Origin: an uncultured bacterium
Lineage (GTDB): Bacteria; Bacteroidota; Bacteroidia; Bacteroidales; JACABE01
Direction: 5' to 3'
DNA length: 23,433 nucleotides
Assembly (NCBI GenBank): GCA_903911455.1
Contig: CAIWDQ010000616.1
Location: forward strand, 1-23,433
Shown here: in pieces, positions 6,431-14,319 of the stretch
How positions within the stretch are numbered: position 1 is the stretch's first letter
Layout: each line of letters starts with the position of its first letter
Notes under the pieces: generated by a model
What the model was told of the DNA's origin: nothing
Databases searched by the model: none
What the model saw: only the letters and a program-made list of their open reading frames with translations
Program-made: the position numbers and the translations under genes

Positions 6431-7729
6431 AATTTTCTTAGCTTTTATCCTTTCCAGTAGCACACTGGCAGGTTCATCAGTTGGGTCTTGAGCCACTAAC
6501 TCCCCTCTAAAAGCTTTAGCTAATATACTTTGCGGCATTTTATCAAGCATATCTTTGGCTTTAGCATAACGAACTTCTATTTTATCAGCAAAAGCAAATA
6601 ACTGTTCAACTCTGCGAACAATTTCTTTTTGTTCTTCCAATGGGGGAAGTGGAATAGGAAGACTTTTTATATCACCTAAAACTAAACCTGATTTTGTAGC
6701 ACCTCTCTTTACATCATCAAAATACTTCCTACCGCCTTTCATAGCTGAAATATAATATGCAATGTATTTTTGATAATAACCTTCTTTTGTTCTTGCAAGG
6801 CAAACATGTTGATTGATATATGCTTCTTCAATATTATCTTCAACTAAACCAACCATTCCAACATCTCCTGTAATAGAAATTAATATATCACCTATACGAA
6901 CTTTTGTTCTTGTTCCTTCTGCATTTTGTGGTGGATTAACATACTTGTTTTTTGAAGGAACTGTATTGATTTTTATTGTATCAAAATCTAAATTTGTAAC
7001 TCTAATGAATAACTTCCCTGTTTCAGAATAATACTCAGCCCACCCTCTTGAACCACTAGTAATAAATTCAAAAACATCTTTGCCAAATAATATTTTCCAA
7101 TCCTCGGGTAAATTCTCTTCTTCAATCTTATTTGTCAATTTTCCACTTACAGCTGCAGCTAATACAGATTGTCTAAAGCGTTTTAGGATTGTTGGTATAT
7201 TCTCAATACGTTGTTTATAATTTTCCACCTTTTGCATTAATGCATCCAGCTTTGCTACTATACGGTGTTGCTCGGCAAGTGGTGGAAGAGGGATTAAAAT
7301 TTCTTTCGCTCCATTATCAGTTAATGCTTCTTGTGTAGAACCTGTTGCTAATTCGTTTTTTTGTGAAAGGAAGAAGTCAGACTTAATCAAATAATAAAGT
7401 AATTTGTTATTGTAGGTGTTACCAAAAGGGCGTATTTGTAGAAACCCCGTTGAGAATAATTGTTTATCTAATTTCTCATCAATCAAAATACCTTTATCAG
7501 TTGCTTTCATCCTAGCTTGAAGTACATCCCCAATTGAAGCTATTCTGTTTGCTCTTGAAGGACGATTCGTAAAAGTAAATTCACCTTCTGGTTTAAATTC
7601 ATTTTCATGAATACTGCCTGTTGAGAAATATTTTTTAGTTCCATCAAATTCCTTTACTCCCGTTGGCAATAAATTTAGTTGTTCTACGAGTTTGACAAGT
7701 TCCCAACCTTGTGGTAAATTATTCTCCAT
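6428..7729 (-). CDS. hsdS: Type I restriction-modification specificity subunit
   Basis: A 433-aa HsdS that sets the DNA target of the type I complex. It has the usual two halves. Target-recognition domain 1 (about 5-145) starts LPQGWELVKL; a conserved spacer helix follows at IPLPPLAEQHRIVAKLD (146-162) to the SVLAAAVSGKL turn. Domain 2 (about 207-358) starts LPEDWKI, and the C-terminal spacer has PLPPLEEQKEIVRR (360 on) to QSILAKAFRGEL. Length is typical (400-450 aa). It is the last gene of the island, 9 nt after the SecB-like gene, so it depends on read-through from the TAC module or further upstream. No second hsdS or recombinase is present, so there is no visible shuffling system. Confidence 0.93.
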   Translation of the reverse strand: MENNLPQGWELVKLVEQLNLLPTGVKEFDGTKKYFSTGSIHENEFKPEGEFTFTNRPSRANRIASIGDVLQARMKATDKGILIDEKLDKQLFSTGFLQIRPFGNTYNNKLLYYLIKSDFFLSQKNELATGSTQEALTDNGAKEILIPLPPLAEQHRIVAKLDALMQKVENYKQRIENIPTILKRFRQSVLAAAVSGKLTNKIEEENLPEDWKILFGKDVFEFITSGSRGWAEYYSETGKLFIRVTNLDFDTIKINTVPSKNKYVNPPQNAEGTRTKVRIGDILISITGDVGMVGLVEDNIEEAYINQHVCLARTKEGYYQKYIAYYISAMKGGRKYFDDVKRGATKSGLVLGDIKSLPIPLPPLEEQKEIVRRVEQLFAFADKIEVRYAKAKDMLDKMPQSILAKAFRGELVAQDPTDEPASVLLERIKAKKI

Positions 7730-7738
7730 CTATTTAGC

Positions 7739-8173
7739 TTATTTCTTCCCAAACAATTGTTTAAGAACTTCGGTTGGATTAACAATAGGAATATAAAAAT
7801 CGGCAAACTTTGTACCTATAGCACTTTTAGCCAACAATGCGCGTGTGTGGCTAATAGATAAACTCAAAAAAGTTACCAATACATTATCGGGGATATTAAA
7901 TTCATTTTTTTCTTTATTGTAAAAGAAAGCTAATTCCGAAAACAAAAACAAATTGCTTGTCTTTATTTTCATAAATACATTCCCATTGTTTTCTTCTATA
8001 AATATTGCCGAAAGTATAAGTTCAACAGTACTTTCGCTAAGATTAAAATTTGTAGTCAGTTCAAATCCAAATTTAAATAAATCAGTAGTTGTTATTGCTA
8101 CTTCTTCCGCTACAAAAAATTCAATCTCTTTAATTTTTTTTACTGCTATGTTTACTTGTTGTTGCTGTTCCAT
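7739..8173 (-). CDS. SecB-like chaperone of a toxin-antitoxin-chaperone module
   Basis: A 144-aa protein resembling the SecB-like fold: alternating beta strands (IKEIEFFVAEE, FKFGFELTTNFNL, VELILSAIFIEENNG, NVFMKIKTSNLFLF), then a long helix with LSISHTRALLAKSAIG and the C-terminal FYIPIVNP strand-turn that parallels the R-G-x and LPxxNP segments of SecB-like proteins. Its place right after a toxin-antitoxin pair (1 nt after the antitoxin stop) matches TAC modules such as mycobacterial Rv1955-Rv1957, in which the chaperone protects a self-unstable antitoxin. The genome's ordinary secB would be elsewhere. The fold call is by eye from weak similarity; the synteny is the stronger argument. Confidence 0.72.
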   Translation of the reverse strand: MEQQQQVNIAVKKIKEIEFFVAEEVAITTTDLFKFGFELTTNFNLSESTVELILSAIFIEENNGNVFMKIKTSNLFLFSELAFFYNKEKNEFNIPDNVLVTFLSLSISHTRALLAKSAIGTKFADFYIPIVNPTEVLKQLFGKK

Positions 8174-8174
8174 A

Positions 8175-8591
8175 TTAAGCTGCTTCTAACGAAAATTCAT
8201 TCTTCTTGCTCTTCACGTATTCAAATTTAGTAGTTTCGCCCGACGACATATTTGTATTTTTTTTAATAGGCACTATATTTAAATAAGGTGTATAAAGCAT
8301 ATTATAACGCTTAGATTGGTCTTCTTTTATAAAACTATTAAGATTTTTAAACTCAAACCCCGGGGCTTTATTCACCGCCAACGATAATTCAATTAGTTTT
8401 TTCAAAGTATAATTGAAATTCCCATTCATTATTTGAGAAATATAGCCTTTAGATACTCCCAGCTTTTCGGCAAACTGAGTTTGTGTAATACCTTCCTCCC
8501 TGATGTATTCTGACACCATACGGTATATTTCATTCTGAAGCGATTCAAACCAGAATTCTTCAGTTTTTAATAATTCTTCTCTGGTAATCAT
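8175..8591 (-). CDS. HTH (XRE) antitoxin with long C-terminal tail
   Basis: A 138-aa HigA-like antitoxin. The Xre/Cro helix-turn-helix lies at about residues 35-85: EGITQTQFAEKLGVSKGYISQIMNG, then LKKLIELSLAVNK. A tail of about 45-50 residues follows (from KNLNSFIKEDQ through YTPYLNIVPIKKN to the end), rich in aromatic and charged residues. Ordinary HigA proteins are near 90-100 aa; extra C-terminal tails are the chaperone-addiction region in TAC antitoxins, where they promote aggregation until SecB-like protein binds. The start codon overlaps the toxin stop by 4 nt (ATGA), and the SecB-like gene follows after 1 nt, so the three are translated as a unit. Confidence 0.85.
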   Translation of the reverse strand: MITREELLKTEEFWFESLQNEIYRMVSEYIREEGITQTQFAEKLGVSKGYISQIMNGNFNYTLKKLIELSLAVNKAPGFEFKNLNSFIKEDQSKRYNMLYTPYLNIVPIKKNTNMSSGETTKFEYVKSKKNEFSLEAA

Positions 8592-8977
8592 GATAATTGT
8601 TTAAAGTATTCGTTCTTAATTTTTCTAAAATGTTTTATATCTCCCTTTTGGCTTCCTTTTTTACCACCACTTACTATAATATGTCCTGTCTTCTTATCAT
8701 GAAACAGATATATCCGTAAGTGATGTGTTTTTATTTCATTTTCTTTATTATTCTGTTTACTTGGAGTTATGTCCTTATACTTTTGTTCAGGTAATGTCTT
8801 ACAATCAGCTATGTCGTACAATCTTGTTACTATCGTTCTAAGTTCACTAAGATAATTACCTTCAGCCTCTATTTCTTTTTCAAATTCATCATAACTACAA
8901 ACTCCATCAATAAGAAGCTTATATATTTTCAGCTTCCCTGTAATTTCAGTTATTTCTTTTAACGCAAAATTATACAT
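8588..8977 (-). CDS. RelE/HigB-like toxin of the TAC module
   Basis: A 129-aa protein whose C-terminal half fits RelE/ParE-superfamily toxins: KTHHLRIYLFHDKKTG (a strand with the Arg typical of mRNA-cleaving toxins), IIVSGGKKGSQKGD and a final basic helix FRKIKNEYFKQ. The N-terminal half (residues 1-70) is helical and would wrap the fold, as in HigB proteins. Predicted to cut mRNA on the ribosome unless bound by the downstream antitoxin. Toxin-first order (toxin, antitoxin, chaperone) matches HigBA-type TAC systems. The exact activity cannot be read from sequence; a non-toxic relative is possible. Confidence 0.78.
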   Translation of the reverse strand: MYNFALKEITEITGKLKIYKLLIDGVCSYDEFEKEIEAEGNYLSELRTIVTRLYDIADCKTLPEQKYKDITPSKQNNKENEIKTHHLRIYLFHDKKTGHIIVSGGKKGSQKGDIKHFRKIKNEYFKQLS

Positions 8978-8978
8978 A

Positions 8979-9000
8979 AAGTTTAGTTATAACTTAACTT
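8979..9000. promoter_or_regulatory. 22-nt palindromic operator of the TAC module
   Basis: Arms AAGTT and AACTT flank a perfect 10-nt core AGTTATAACT, with one mismatched base pair in each half, so 20 of 22 positions are symmetric. It ends 1 nt before the toxin ATG (8977). Antitoxin-repressed toxin operons usually have such palindromes at their promoter. In RNA it could also fold into a hairpin next to the start codon and limit toxin translation. The gap between hsdM and the toxin gene is only 72 nt. Confidence 0.6.
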
Positions 9001-9049
9001 ATTTTGTTAATAATTTGTAAATACTTCTCAATATACAGTAAACTAGCAA

Positions 9050-10459
9050 TTATTCAGTATCGTTATTTTCCAATAGAGAAATAATATCACGCAAATCATC
9101 AACAACTGCTTCTAGTTCCGAAATAGCTTCGGTAGCTAATATTCCGGGTTCAGGCAAACTGTCGGCATCTTCAATACTATCATCTTTAAGCCAGGTTATA
9201 TCAAGTTTATAATTACGTTTCTTTACATCTTCTAATGTAAAACATCTAAAACGTCCTGTTTCGCCCTGGTCAATTCTTTTGCTGTTACCATTTACATCAG
9301 CACCATAACATTTTTCAAATTCTTCAAAATGTTTAGTAGTTAATGGTCGGTCTTTTTTAGTTATGCCTTCTATATTGCTACGATTATCATATATCCAAAC
9401 CTTTTCGGTAGGCAGTCCTTTCTGAAAGAAAATAACATTAGCTTTTACGCCTTGTGCATAAGGAGTAAAAGTCCCTCTTGGCAAACGTAATATAGTATGA
9501 AGATTACAATCTTGCATCAGAATCTCAAAAACTTCACCTGCTTTATCTTCAAACAGTACATTGTCGGGTAAAACAATAGCAGCTCTGCCACCTGTTTTAA
9601 GAGTACTCATTATATGCTGCACAAAGTTCAACTGTTTATTACTGGTTTCTACAGTAAAATCGTCTCTTTCGGGTGCCTGATTAGCTCCTTTAGTTCCAAA
9701 AGGTGGATTAGCCAATACTACATCAAACCTATCACTTCCGGGAGTATTATAAATAGTATCACCTAATTTAATTTTAGGAGTTACCCCATGCAAATACATA
9801 TTCATCAGAGACAATCTACGTGGACGAGCCACTAATTCTTGTCCGTAGTAAGTGTTTTCACGAATACGTTTAACGTCTTCGCGAGGGAATACACCTTTGC
9901 ATTCGTGCAACAACCATTCATAAGCACTTACCAAAAAACCACCGGTACCACAGGCAGGATCAGAAATAGTAAAACTAGATTTTCCTCTTGGATCAGGCTT
10001 CATTAATCTAACCATACTTTGTATCAAGGGTCGTGGAGTAAAATATTGACCTGCTCCTTTTTTACCTTCACTTGCAGCTTTCTCTAGCAATCCTTCAAAT
10101 GCAGCACCTTTAACATCAACATCCATTGAAGTCCATTCATCTTCTTCAATCAGATTGAGCAATTTTTTTAAACTAACAGGATTATTAAAACGGTTTTGCG
10201 ATTGCGTAAAAATTTCACCAAGCAATCCTTGTTCTTTTGATAACTCCTTAAGTGTATCAGTATAATGATCCATTAAATCACCACCACTTAAATTTTTAAG
10301 CGCTTGCCAATTATATTTTTCGGTAAGATGCACTTCTTTTTCATCAGCCATCTTTAAGAACAACAAAAAAGAAAGTTGCTCAATATAATCGTTATAATCT
10401 ATGCCTTCGTGTCTGAGGGTATGGCAAAAGCCCCACAATTTATTTACTACATCACTCAT
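9050..10459 (-). CDS. hsdM: Type I restriction-modification DNA methyltransferase subunit
   Basis: A 469-aa N6-adenine methyltransferase subunit. The N-terminal HsdM helical domain (1-130) is followed by GQYFTPRPLI (137-146), the AdoMet motif DPACGTGGFL (167-176) and the catalytic NPPFG (251-255). Motif order places it in the gamma class used by type I enzymes. It methylates the site chosen by HsdS and forms the core of the restriction complex with HsdR. The ATG overlaps the BRO gene stop by 4 nt (ATGA), so the two are translationally coupled. hsdS normally follows hsdM directly; here the TAC module intervenes. Confidence 0.95.
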   Translation of the reverse strand: MSDVVNKLWGFCHTLRHEGIDYNDYIEQLSFLLFLKMADEKEVHLTEKYNWQALKNLSGGDLMDHYTDTLKELSKEQGLLGEIFTQSQNRFNNPVSLKKLLNLIEEDEWTSMDVDVKGAAFEGLLEKAASEGKKGAGQYFTPRPLIQSMVRLMKPDPRGKSSFTISDPACGTGGFLVSAYEWLLHECKGVFPREDVKRIRENTYYGQELVARPRRLSLMNMYLHGVTPKIKLGDTIYNTPGSDRFDVVLANPPFGTKGANQAPERDDFTVETSNKQLNFVQHIMSTLKTGGRAAIVLPDNVLFEDKAGEVFEILMQDCNLHTILRLPRGTFTPYAQGVKANVIFFQKGLPTEKVWIYDNRSNIEGITKKDRPLTTKHFEEFEKCYGADVNGNSKRIDQGETGRFRCFTLEDVKKRNYKLDITWLKDDSIEDADSLPEPGILATEAISELEAVVDDLRDIISLLENNDTE

Positions 10460-11292
10460 TTCTTCTTCTCATTTTTTAATTGTAAAGTGCTTTTTGCATT
10501 CAATGAAGTTACAACCTTTTTGCCCGTTTGTGCTTCCAGTTCTTTTCTGGCTACACTGGCTACATTACCACCCCGCTTTGCTACTTTCTTACTTTCTTCA
10601 AAAGTTTTGGGTTCTGTTGCCTGCGATATATCTTTAGTTGAAGCTTCCGCAAGCATATTTAAAATCAACTCTGTATTGGTCATATTATCCCTTAGGTTTT
10701 CCTTTTTCAAACCTTTCAGCACTTTATATTCTTTGGTAGTTTTATCAGCCCATGCTTTTGTAATAATATCAGTAAGTGTTGCAAACTGTAAGCCTTCTTT
10801 TAGTCCTCTCTTTTTCCATTCATCAGTAAGTTCTTTACGAATTTCAATACTCTTTAGTCGTTGATTAATCCAGTTTTCTGAATAGCCTAATTTCAGATAT
10901 TGTTCTAAAGCCCTGTCAATAGTAAGTTCAGGGTCTTGCATTTCGTCCAGTCTTTCGGCAGCCACTTGTGCCAACCAAAGTTTAAAAGGTTCAGCTTTTG
11001 GCGAAGGAATAGATTGCACCAATCTAAAGAGCTGTTCGGTATCAGCCACATCAGTTTTGTAAAATTTACCATCTGTTGATTTAATTTTCAGTTGTCCGAT
11101 ATTTTCGGACAACTCACTACCTTCCTTTTTTAACTTAGCTTTCAAGTCGCTCCAGTATTTTCTTGGTCTGTCACTATTGGTTAATATCTCTATTACATCA
11201 ATAATTGAAATGAACCATTTTTCCTGTTCATCATCCCAAACGGTACGAACTTTTTTATCTTCAAATATCTTTATTGCATCTTTATTTGTCAT
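10456..11292 (-). CDS. BRO-N domain protein (antirepressor-like) in the RM operon
   Basis: A 278-aa protein with a BRO-N domain: FEDKKVRTVWDDEQEKWFIS, SIIDVIEIL and KYWSDLKAKLKKEGSEL at 8-57, then GKFYKTDVADTEQLFRLVQS and the hallmark IPSPKAEPFKLWLAQVAAERL. The C-terminal part is helical and lysine-rich. BRO proteins occur in phages and DNA viruses, and this bacterial type is often seen beside type I restriction genes. A role as regulator or DNA-binding partner of the RM system is plausible but not shown. The stop overlaps the hsdM start (ATGA). A frameshifted copy of part of its BRO-N sequence remains upstream at about 11339-11400. Confidence 0.85.
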   Translation of the reverse strand: MTNKDAIKIFEDKKVRTVWDDEQEKWFISIIDVIEILTNSDRPRKYWSDLKAKLKKEGSELSENIGQLKIKSTDGKFYKTDVADTEQLFRLVQSIPSPKAEPFKLWLAQVAAERLDEMQDPELTIDRALEQYLKLGYSENWINQRLKSIEIRKELTDEWKKRGLKEGLQFATLTDIITKAWADKTTKEYKVLKGLKKENLRDNMTNTELILNMLAEASTKDISQATEPKTFEESKKVAKRGGNVASVARKELEAQTGKKVVTSLNAKSTLQLKNEKKK

Positions 11293-11338
11293 AATAAGAC
11301 ATTAATTAATCTGTAAAATGTACTTTTAAAAAATTACC

Positions 11339-11400
11339 AATTTCAACTGTCCGATTTTTTCGGACAACTCATTTTTTTCTTCAATTTTGCTTTCAAACCG
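11339..11400 (-). pseudogene. Decayed duplicate of part of the BRO-N coding sequence
   Basis: This piece of the 139-nt gap between the hsdR C-terminal gene and the BRO gene closely matches 11084-11145 inside the BRO gene: both contain AATTTCAACTGTCCGAT or AATTTTCAGTTGTCCGAT, then TTCGGACAACTCA and a TTAACTTAGCTTTCAA-like tail. Read on the minus strand it gives NELSEKIGQLKL, compared with SELSENIGQLKI in the gene, with a one-base shift upstream. It could be a remnant of a second BRO gene or a partial duplication. The shared TTGTCCGA...TCGGACAA inverted repeat could alternatively be a hairpin signal. Confidence 0.45.
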
Positions 11401-11431
11401 TTACAATTTGTAACCATTTCAATTTTTCGTT

Positions 11432-12118
11432 TTAAGCTGCTATTGCTATATTTATTTCGTTAATGATATTTTTGTAATCTTCCGAAAACACTTTTTTAAA
11501 CTTGTTCAATCCACCTCTGTCGGTAAAAACAGGCAATTCTTTTAAATCATCTTCATCCAAAGTCATATTTTGTTTCAAGTGCTCTTTAATATATTCCATC
11601 CATTTCTGCTGTTCTTCACTCAATACTTTACCAAAAGTAACTTTTTCAATAGCAAGGCTAACTCTCTCTTCAGGACTCAACAAAGGTTCTGTTTCATTAG
11701 CTGCATGCTTAACCATGCTTATAATATCAACGGCATCCTTATGGTAAACAATTTTATGAGCCTTAAGCAAATTGGTTTCGTCATAATTGCTTTCTTTCAA
11801 TTTCTGCTTTAGTTCATTAAGCACTTTAGTATTCCAATCTTTGGGTTTATTTAACAAAATAGCTATCGCTTCAATTTCATTTTCTTTATGCTTTACAAAC
11901 TCCGAAAAAGCAATCAAATAATCTTCAGGCTGCAACCCATACCTGCCTTCTGCTTCAAATAAAATGATAGAACTAACATCATCATGCACTTCATAGCCTA
12001 TTAAGAAAACCTTTTTAGCTCTCTCATAATCCACCAATAGTTTTTGAAACTGCTCATTTTTGAGTAATTCCATTACATCGGTGAAACTTTCAAATATCTC
12101 GTTAAATGATTTTGCCAT
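11432..12118 (-). CDS. HsdR C-terminal domain as a separate protein (EcoEI R-C type)
   Basis: A 228-aa alpha-helical protein (starts MAKSFNEIFESFTDVMELL, ends NIINEINIAIAA) resembling the C-terminal assembly domain that in EcoEI-type HsdR binds the methyltransferase. Motifs include LSPEERVSLAIEKVTFGKVLSEEQQKWMEYIKEHLKQN (about 147-185) and the DRGGLNKFKKVF segment. It starts on the same A as the stop codon of the upstream helicase part (TAATG overlap), so the pair is translationally coupled. The two products together give 903 aa, close to a full HsdR. Whether the split is ancestral or from a late frameshift needs comparison with relatives. Confidence 0.78.
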   Translation of the reverse strand: MAKSFNEIFESFTDVMELLKNEQFQKLLVDYERAKKVFLIGYEVHDDVSSIILFEAEGRYGLQPEDYLIAFSEFVKHKENEIEAIAILLNKPKDWNTKVLNELKQKLKESNYDETNLLKAHKIVYHKDAVDIISMVKHAANETEPLLSPEERVSLAIEKVTFGKVLSEEQQKWMEYIKEHLKQNMTLDEDDLKELPVFTDRGGLNKFKKVFSEDYKNIINEINIAIAA

Positions 12119-14145
12119 TATTTATACCTTTCAAAAAATTTAGCTATTTTCTCAGCAAAAACACCCATATCACCTTCCGGTATATAAGTTTTAAATTTAT
12201 CACGTGCATTGCCGCTCATGTCCTTTTCTATTCGTTGTAGTCTTTTGCTTAAGCGTTTTGCATTAGCTTTACGGTCTTCATTATTATATATTTTTTCAAT
12301 TAGTTCTTTAATAGTAATAGGATCTGTAACAGGGGGGTCTATAATGAAGTTATAACTAGCATCTCTAAAATATTTAATTAAAGTACCATTGAAGCAATCA
12401 AAAATAACAAAATGAGTTTTCCCAATATCATCACATTTCCGCGTTCCTCTCCCCAGCATTTGTTCCCAAAGAATACGTGATTTTACAGGTCTGAGAAATA
12501 CTATATATTCCAATGCAGGTATATCAACACCTGTGCTTAACATATCAACAGTTACTACAATTTTGGGATTAGGTCTGTTTCTAAATTCTTTTATCTTTTT
12601 CAAAGGTCTGTCAACAGTTGGACTTCCTGTAATTTTTGCTACAAAATCATCACCACGATTAAACACAGATTTACAAATTTCAACTATCCTGTCAGCATGA
12701 GAAATCAAAGGAATATCATTGGAGGCAAAAATTAATATCTTAGGAAACCTTCCGTTCTCAACTTCAAATTCGTCAGTATATTTTTTTAATTCTTGAATAA
12801 TTTTTTGATTAGTGTCAGGAGCAGTTATCTTTTCTTCAATCTCAGAAGAAGTAAATTCTCTTTCGTCCTCCAGTTGATCTATCTGCTCCCTACCTGTATC
12901 AGTATCTATCATTCCAACTTGTTCACCTTCTTTCAGGAAAGCACCATGCATTAATACTTCCGAATTAATTGCTACTGCATCATAGTCCACCAAAAAGCCT
13001 TCTTCAATTGCAAGTTGCAAAGGATAATTATAAATAGGTTTCCCAAAATAAGCAACAGTATGCGAAGCAGGTGTTGCCGTCAAACCTACTTTTATTGCAT
13101 CAAAATGATTTAAAACATTTCTCCAAACATTGGTTTCTTTTGAAGTATAGCCTCTATGACATTCATCGGCAATAATTAAATCAAAAGCATGCGAAGGAAT
13201 TGTAATAGCATCAGTATCATCTTCAATCTCTTCATCATCAATAAATGCACCCATTTTTCCATAGAGATTAATTGCCATACGTTGAATAGTACAGATATAA
13301 AGAAATGTTTTTGTTCCGTCAGGATTAGTAAGATAAGAATTAGGTAAAACAGTCGGGTCGTAAGATTCACCCTCAAAATCGTCTTTGCTAAACCTTTGAG
13401 AGTACAATTCGTATTCGTCTTTAAACTTTATATTTCTTGGAGTATCATATGAAGCGAAAGCAGTTACAGCCTGTGCAGCTAATGATTTACGGTCAACTAA
13501 AAACAAGATTCTTTTAGCATAGCTTGATGCTAACATACGGTAAACAAGATTCACAGTGGTAAAAGTTTTCCCTGTACCTGTTGCCATTGCTAATAACATT
13601 AAGCGCTTACCCTCTTCTAAATTATTTTCAAAAGCTTCAATTGCTTCTTTCTGATAGGGTCTAAGTCCGGGAATATTTATATGTTTATCTTTCAACCATT
13701 GTAGAGCAATTTCTTTTTTGGTATTAAATAAAGTTTCCATTGCTTCAGGCGAATGAAAACTAAAGATTTGTCTACTTAGATTAGTACTTTCACGTGCATC
13801 TAAATAATAGATAAGTTCACCATTTGATGAATATAAAAATGGCACATGATGTTGATTCCATTCTCCAATTGTATTATTAGCTCCTTTTGAATAACGCTTA
13901 GCTTGTTCTAAAACATTTGCAGCTCCAACTTCTCTTTTTTTGGCTTCAACAACACCCAATAATTTACCGTTTACTATTAAAGCATAATCTGCAGGACCAT
14001 TATTAGTTTGAAATTCTTCAACAGCATGATTTTTTAGTATGTTTAAATTCATACTATCTGAGTAAGGAATAATTAACCAACCTGCCGATTTAAGCTGTTG
14101 GTCAATACGTCTTTTTCTAGTTTCTTTTTCCGACTCGTAAATCAT
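12118..14145 (-). CDS. hsdR: Type I restriction subunit HsdR, nuclease and helicase part
   Basis: A 675-aa protein with the first two HsdR modules. The PD-(D/E)xK nuclease is at about 45-75 (PADYALIVNGK with Asp53, GVVEAKK with Glu67 and Lys69). The SF2 motor follows: Walker A ATGTGKT near 188-194, LFLVDRKSLAAQA (motif Ia), IADECHRG near 325 (DEAD-box like DECH), GLTATP at 354-359, then STGVDIPALE and the GRGTRK motif VI near residue 570. It cuts DNA far from the target after translocation, together with HsdM and HsdS. The stop (TAA) overlaps the ATG of a 228-aa C-terminal gene. A normal EcoEI-type HsdR is one polypeptide of about 800-900 aa. Confidence 0.92.
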   Translation of the reverse strand: MIYESEKETRKRRIDQQLKSAGWLIIPYSDSMNLNILKNHAVEEFQTNNGPADYALIVNGKLLGVVEAKKREVGAANVLEQAKRYSKGANNTIGEWNQHHVPFLYSSNGELIYYLDARESTNLSRQIFSFHSPEAMETLFNTKKEIALQWLKDKHINIPGLRPYQKEAIEAFENNLEEGKRLMLLAMATGTGKTFTTVNLVYRMLASSYAKRILFLVDRKSLAAQAVTAFASYDTPRNIKFKDEYELYSQRFSKDDFEGESYDPTVLPNSYLTNPDGTKTFLYICTIQRMAINLYGKMGAFIDDEEIEDDTDAITIPSHAFDLIIADECHRGYTSKETNVWRNVLNHFDAIKVGLTATPASHTVAYFGKPIYNYPLQLAIEEGFLVDYDAVAINSEVLMHGAFLKEGEQVGMIDTDTGREQIDQLEDEREFTSSEIEEKITAPDTNQKIIQELKKYTDEFEVENGRFPKILIFASNDIPLISHADRIVEICKSVFNRGDDFVAKITGSPTVDRPLKKIKEFRNRPNPKIVVTVDMLSTGVDIPALEYIVFLRPVKSRILWEQMLGRGTRKCDDIGKTHFVIFDCFNGTLIKYFRDASYNFIIDPPVTDPITIKELIEKIYNNEDRKANAKRLSKRLQRIEKDMSGNARDKFKTYIPEGDMGVFAEKIAKFFERYK

Positions 14146-14202
14146 ATTACTATCTTAAATTTTAATGAATAGTATAGTTTAAAATTGATTTTATATAATT
14201 TC

Positions 14203-14249
14203 CAAAAGTACTAAAACATTTCCAATAAAATGGAAATTTCCAATAAAAT
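14203..14249 (-). promoter_or_regulatory. Promoter and repeat-bearing leader of the hsdR operon
   Basis: On the minus strand TACTTTTG at 14210-14203 matches the TAnnTTTG box, about 60 nt upstream of the hsdR start. Just upstream, TTTCCAATAAAAT occurs twice as a direct repeat (14219-14231 and 14237-14249). The same stretch contains the palindrome ATTTCCA-ATAAAA-TGGAAAT (14218-14237). This arrangement over the likely -33 region would suit an operator for a restriction-operon regulator. Confidence 0.5.
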
Positions 14250-14319
14250 AAATGTAAAAACGCCCTATTACAATAAAGAATAAGCTACTTATAAAAAAAC
14301 TATAACTATATTAAAAAAA

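Noticed and set aside
6428..7729. Phase-variable hsdS inversion system
   Set aside because: No second hsdS copy, inverted recognition-domain sequence or site-specific recombinase is present in the window.
10376..10864. A 162-aa plus-strand ORF inside the BRO/hsdM region
   Set aside because: It is the reverse-strand shadow of two well-supported genes and is hydrophobic, Ser/Phe-rich noise.
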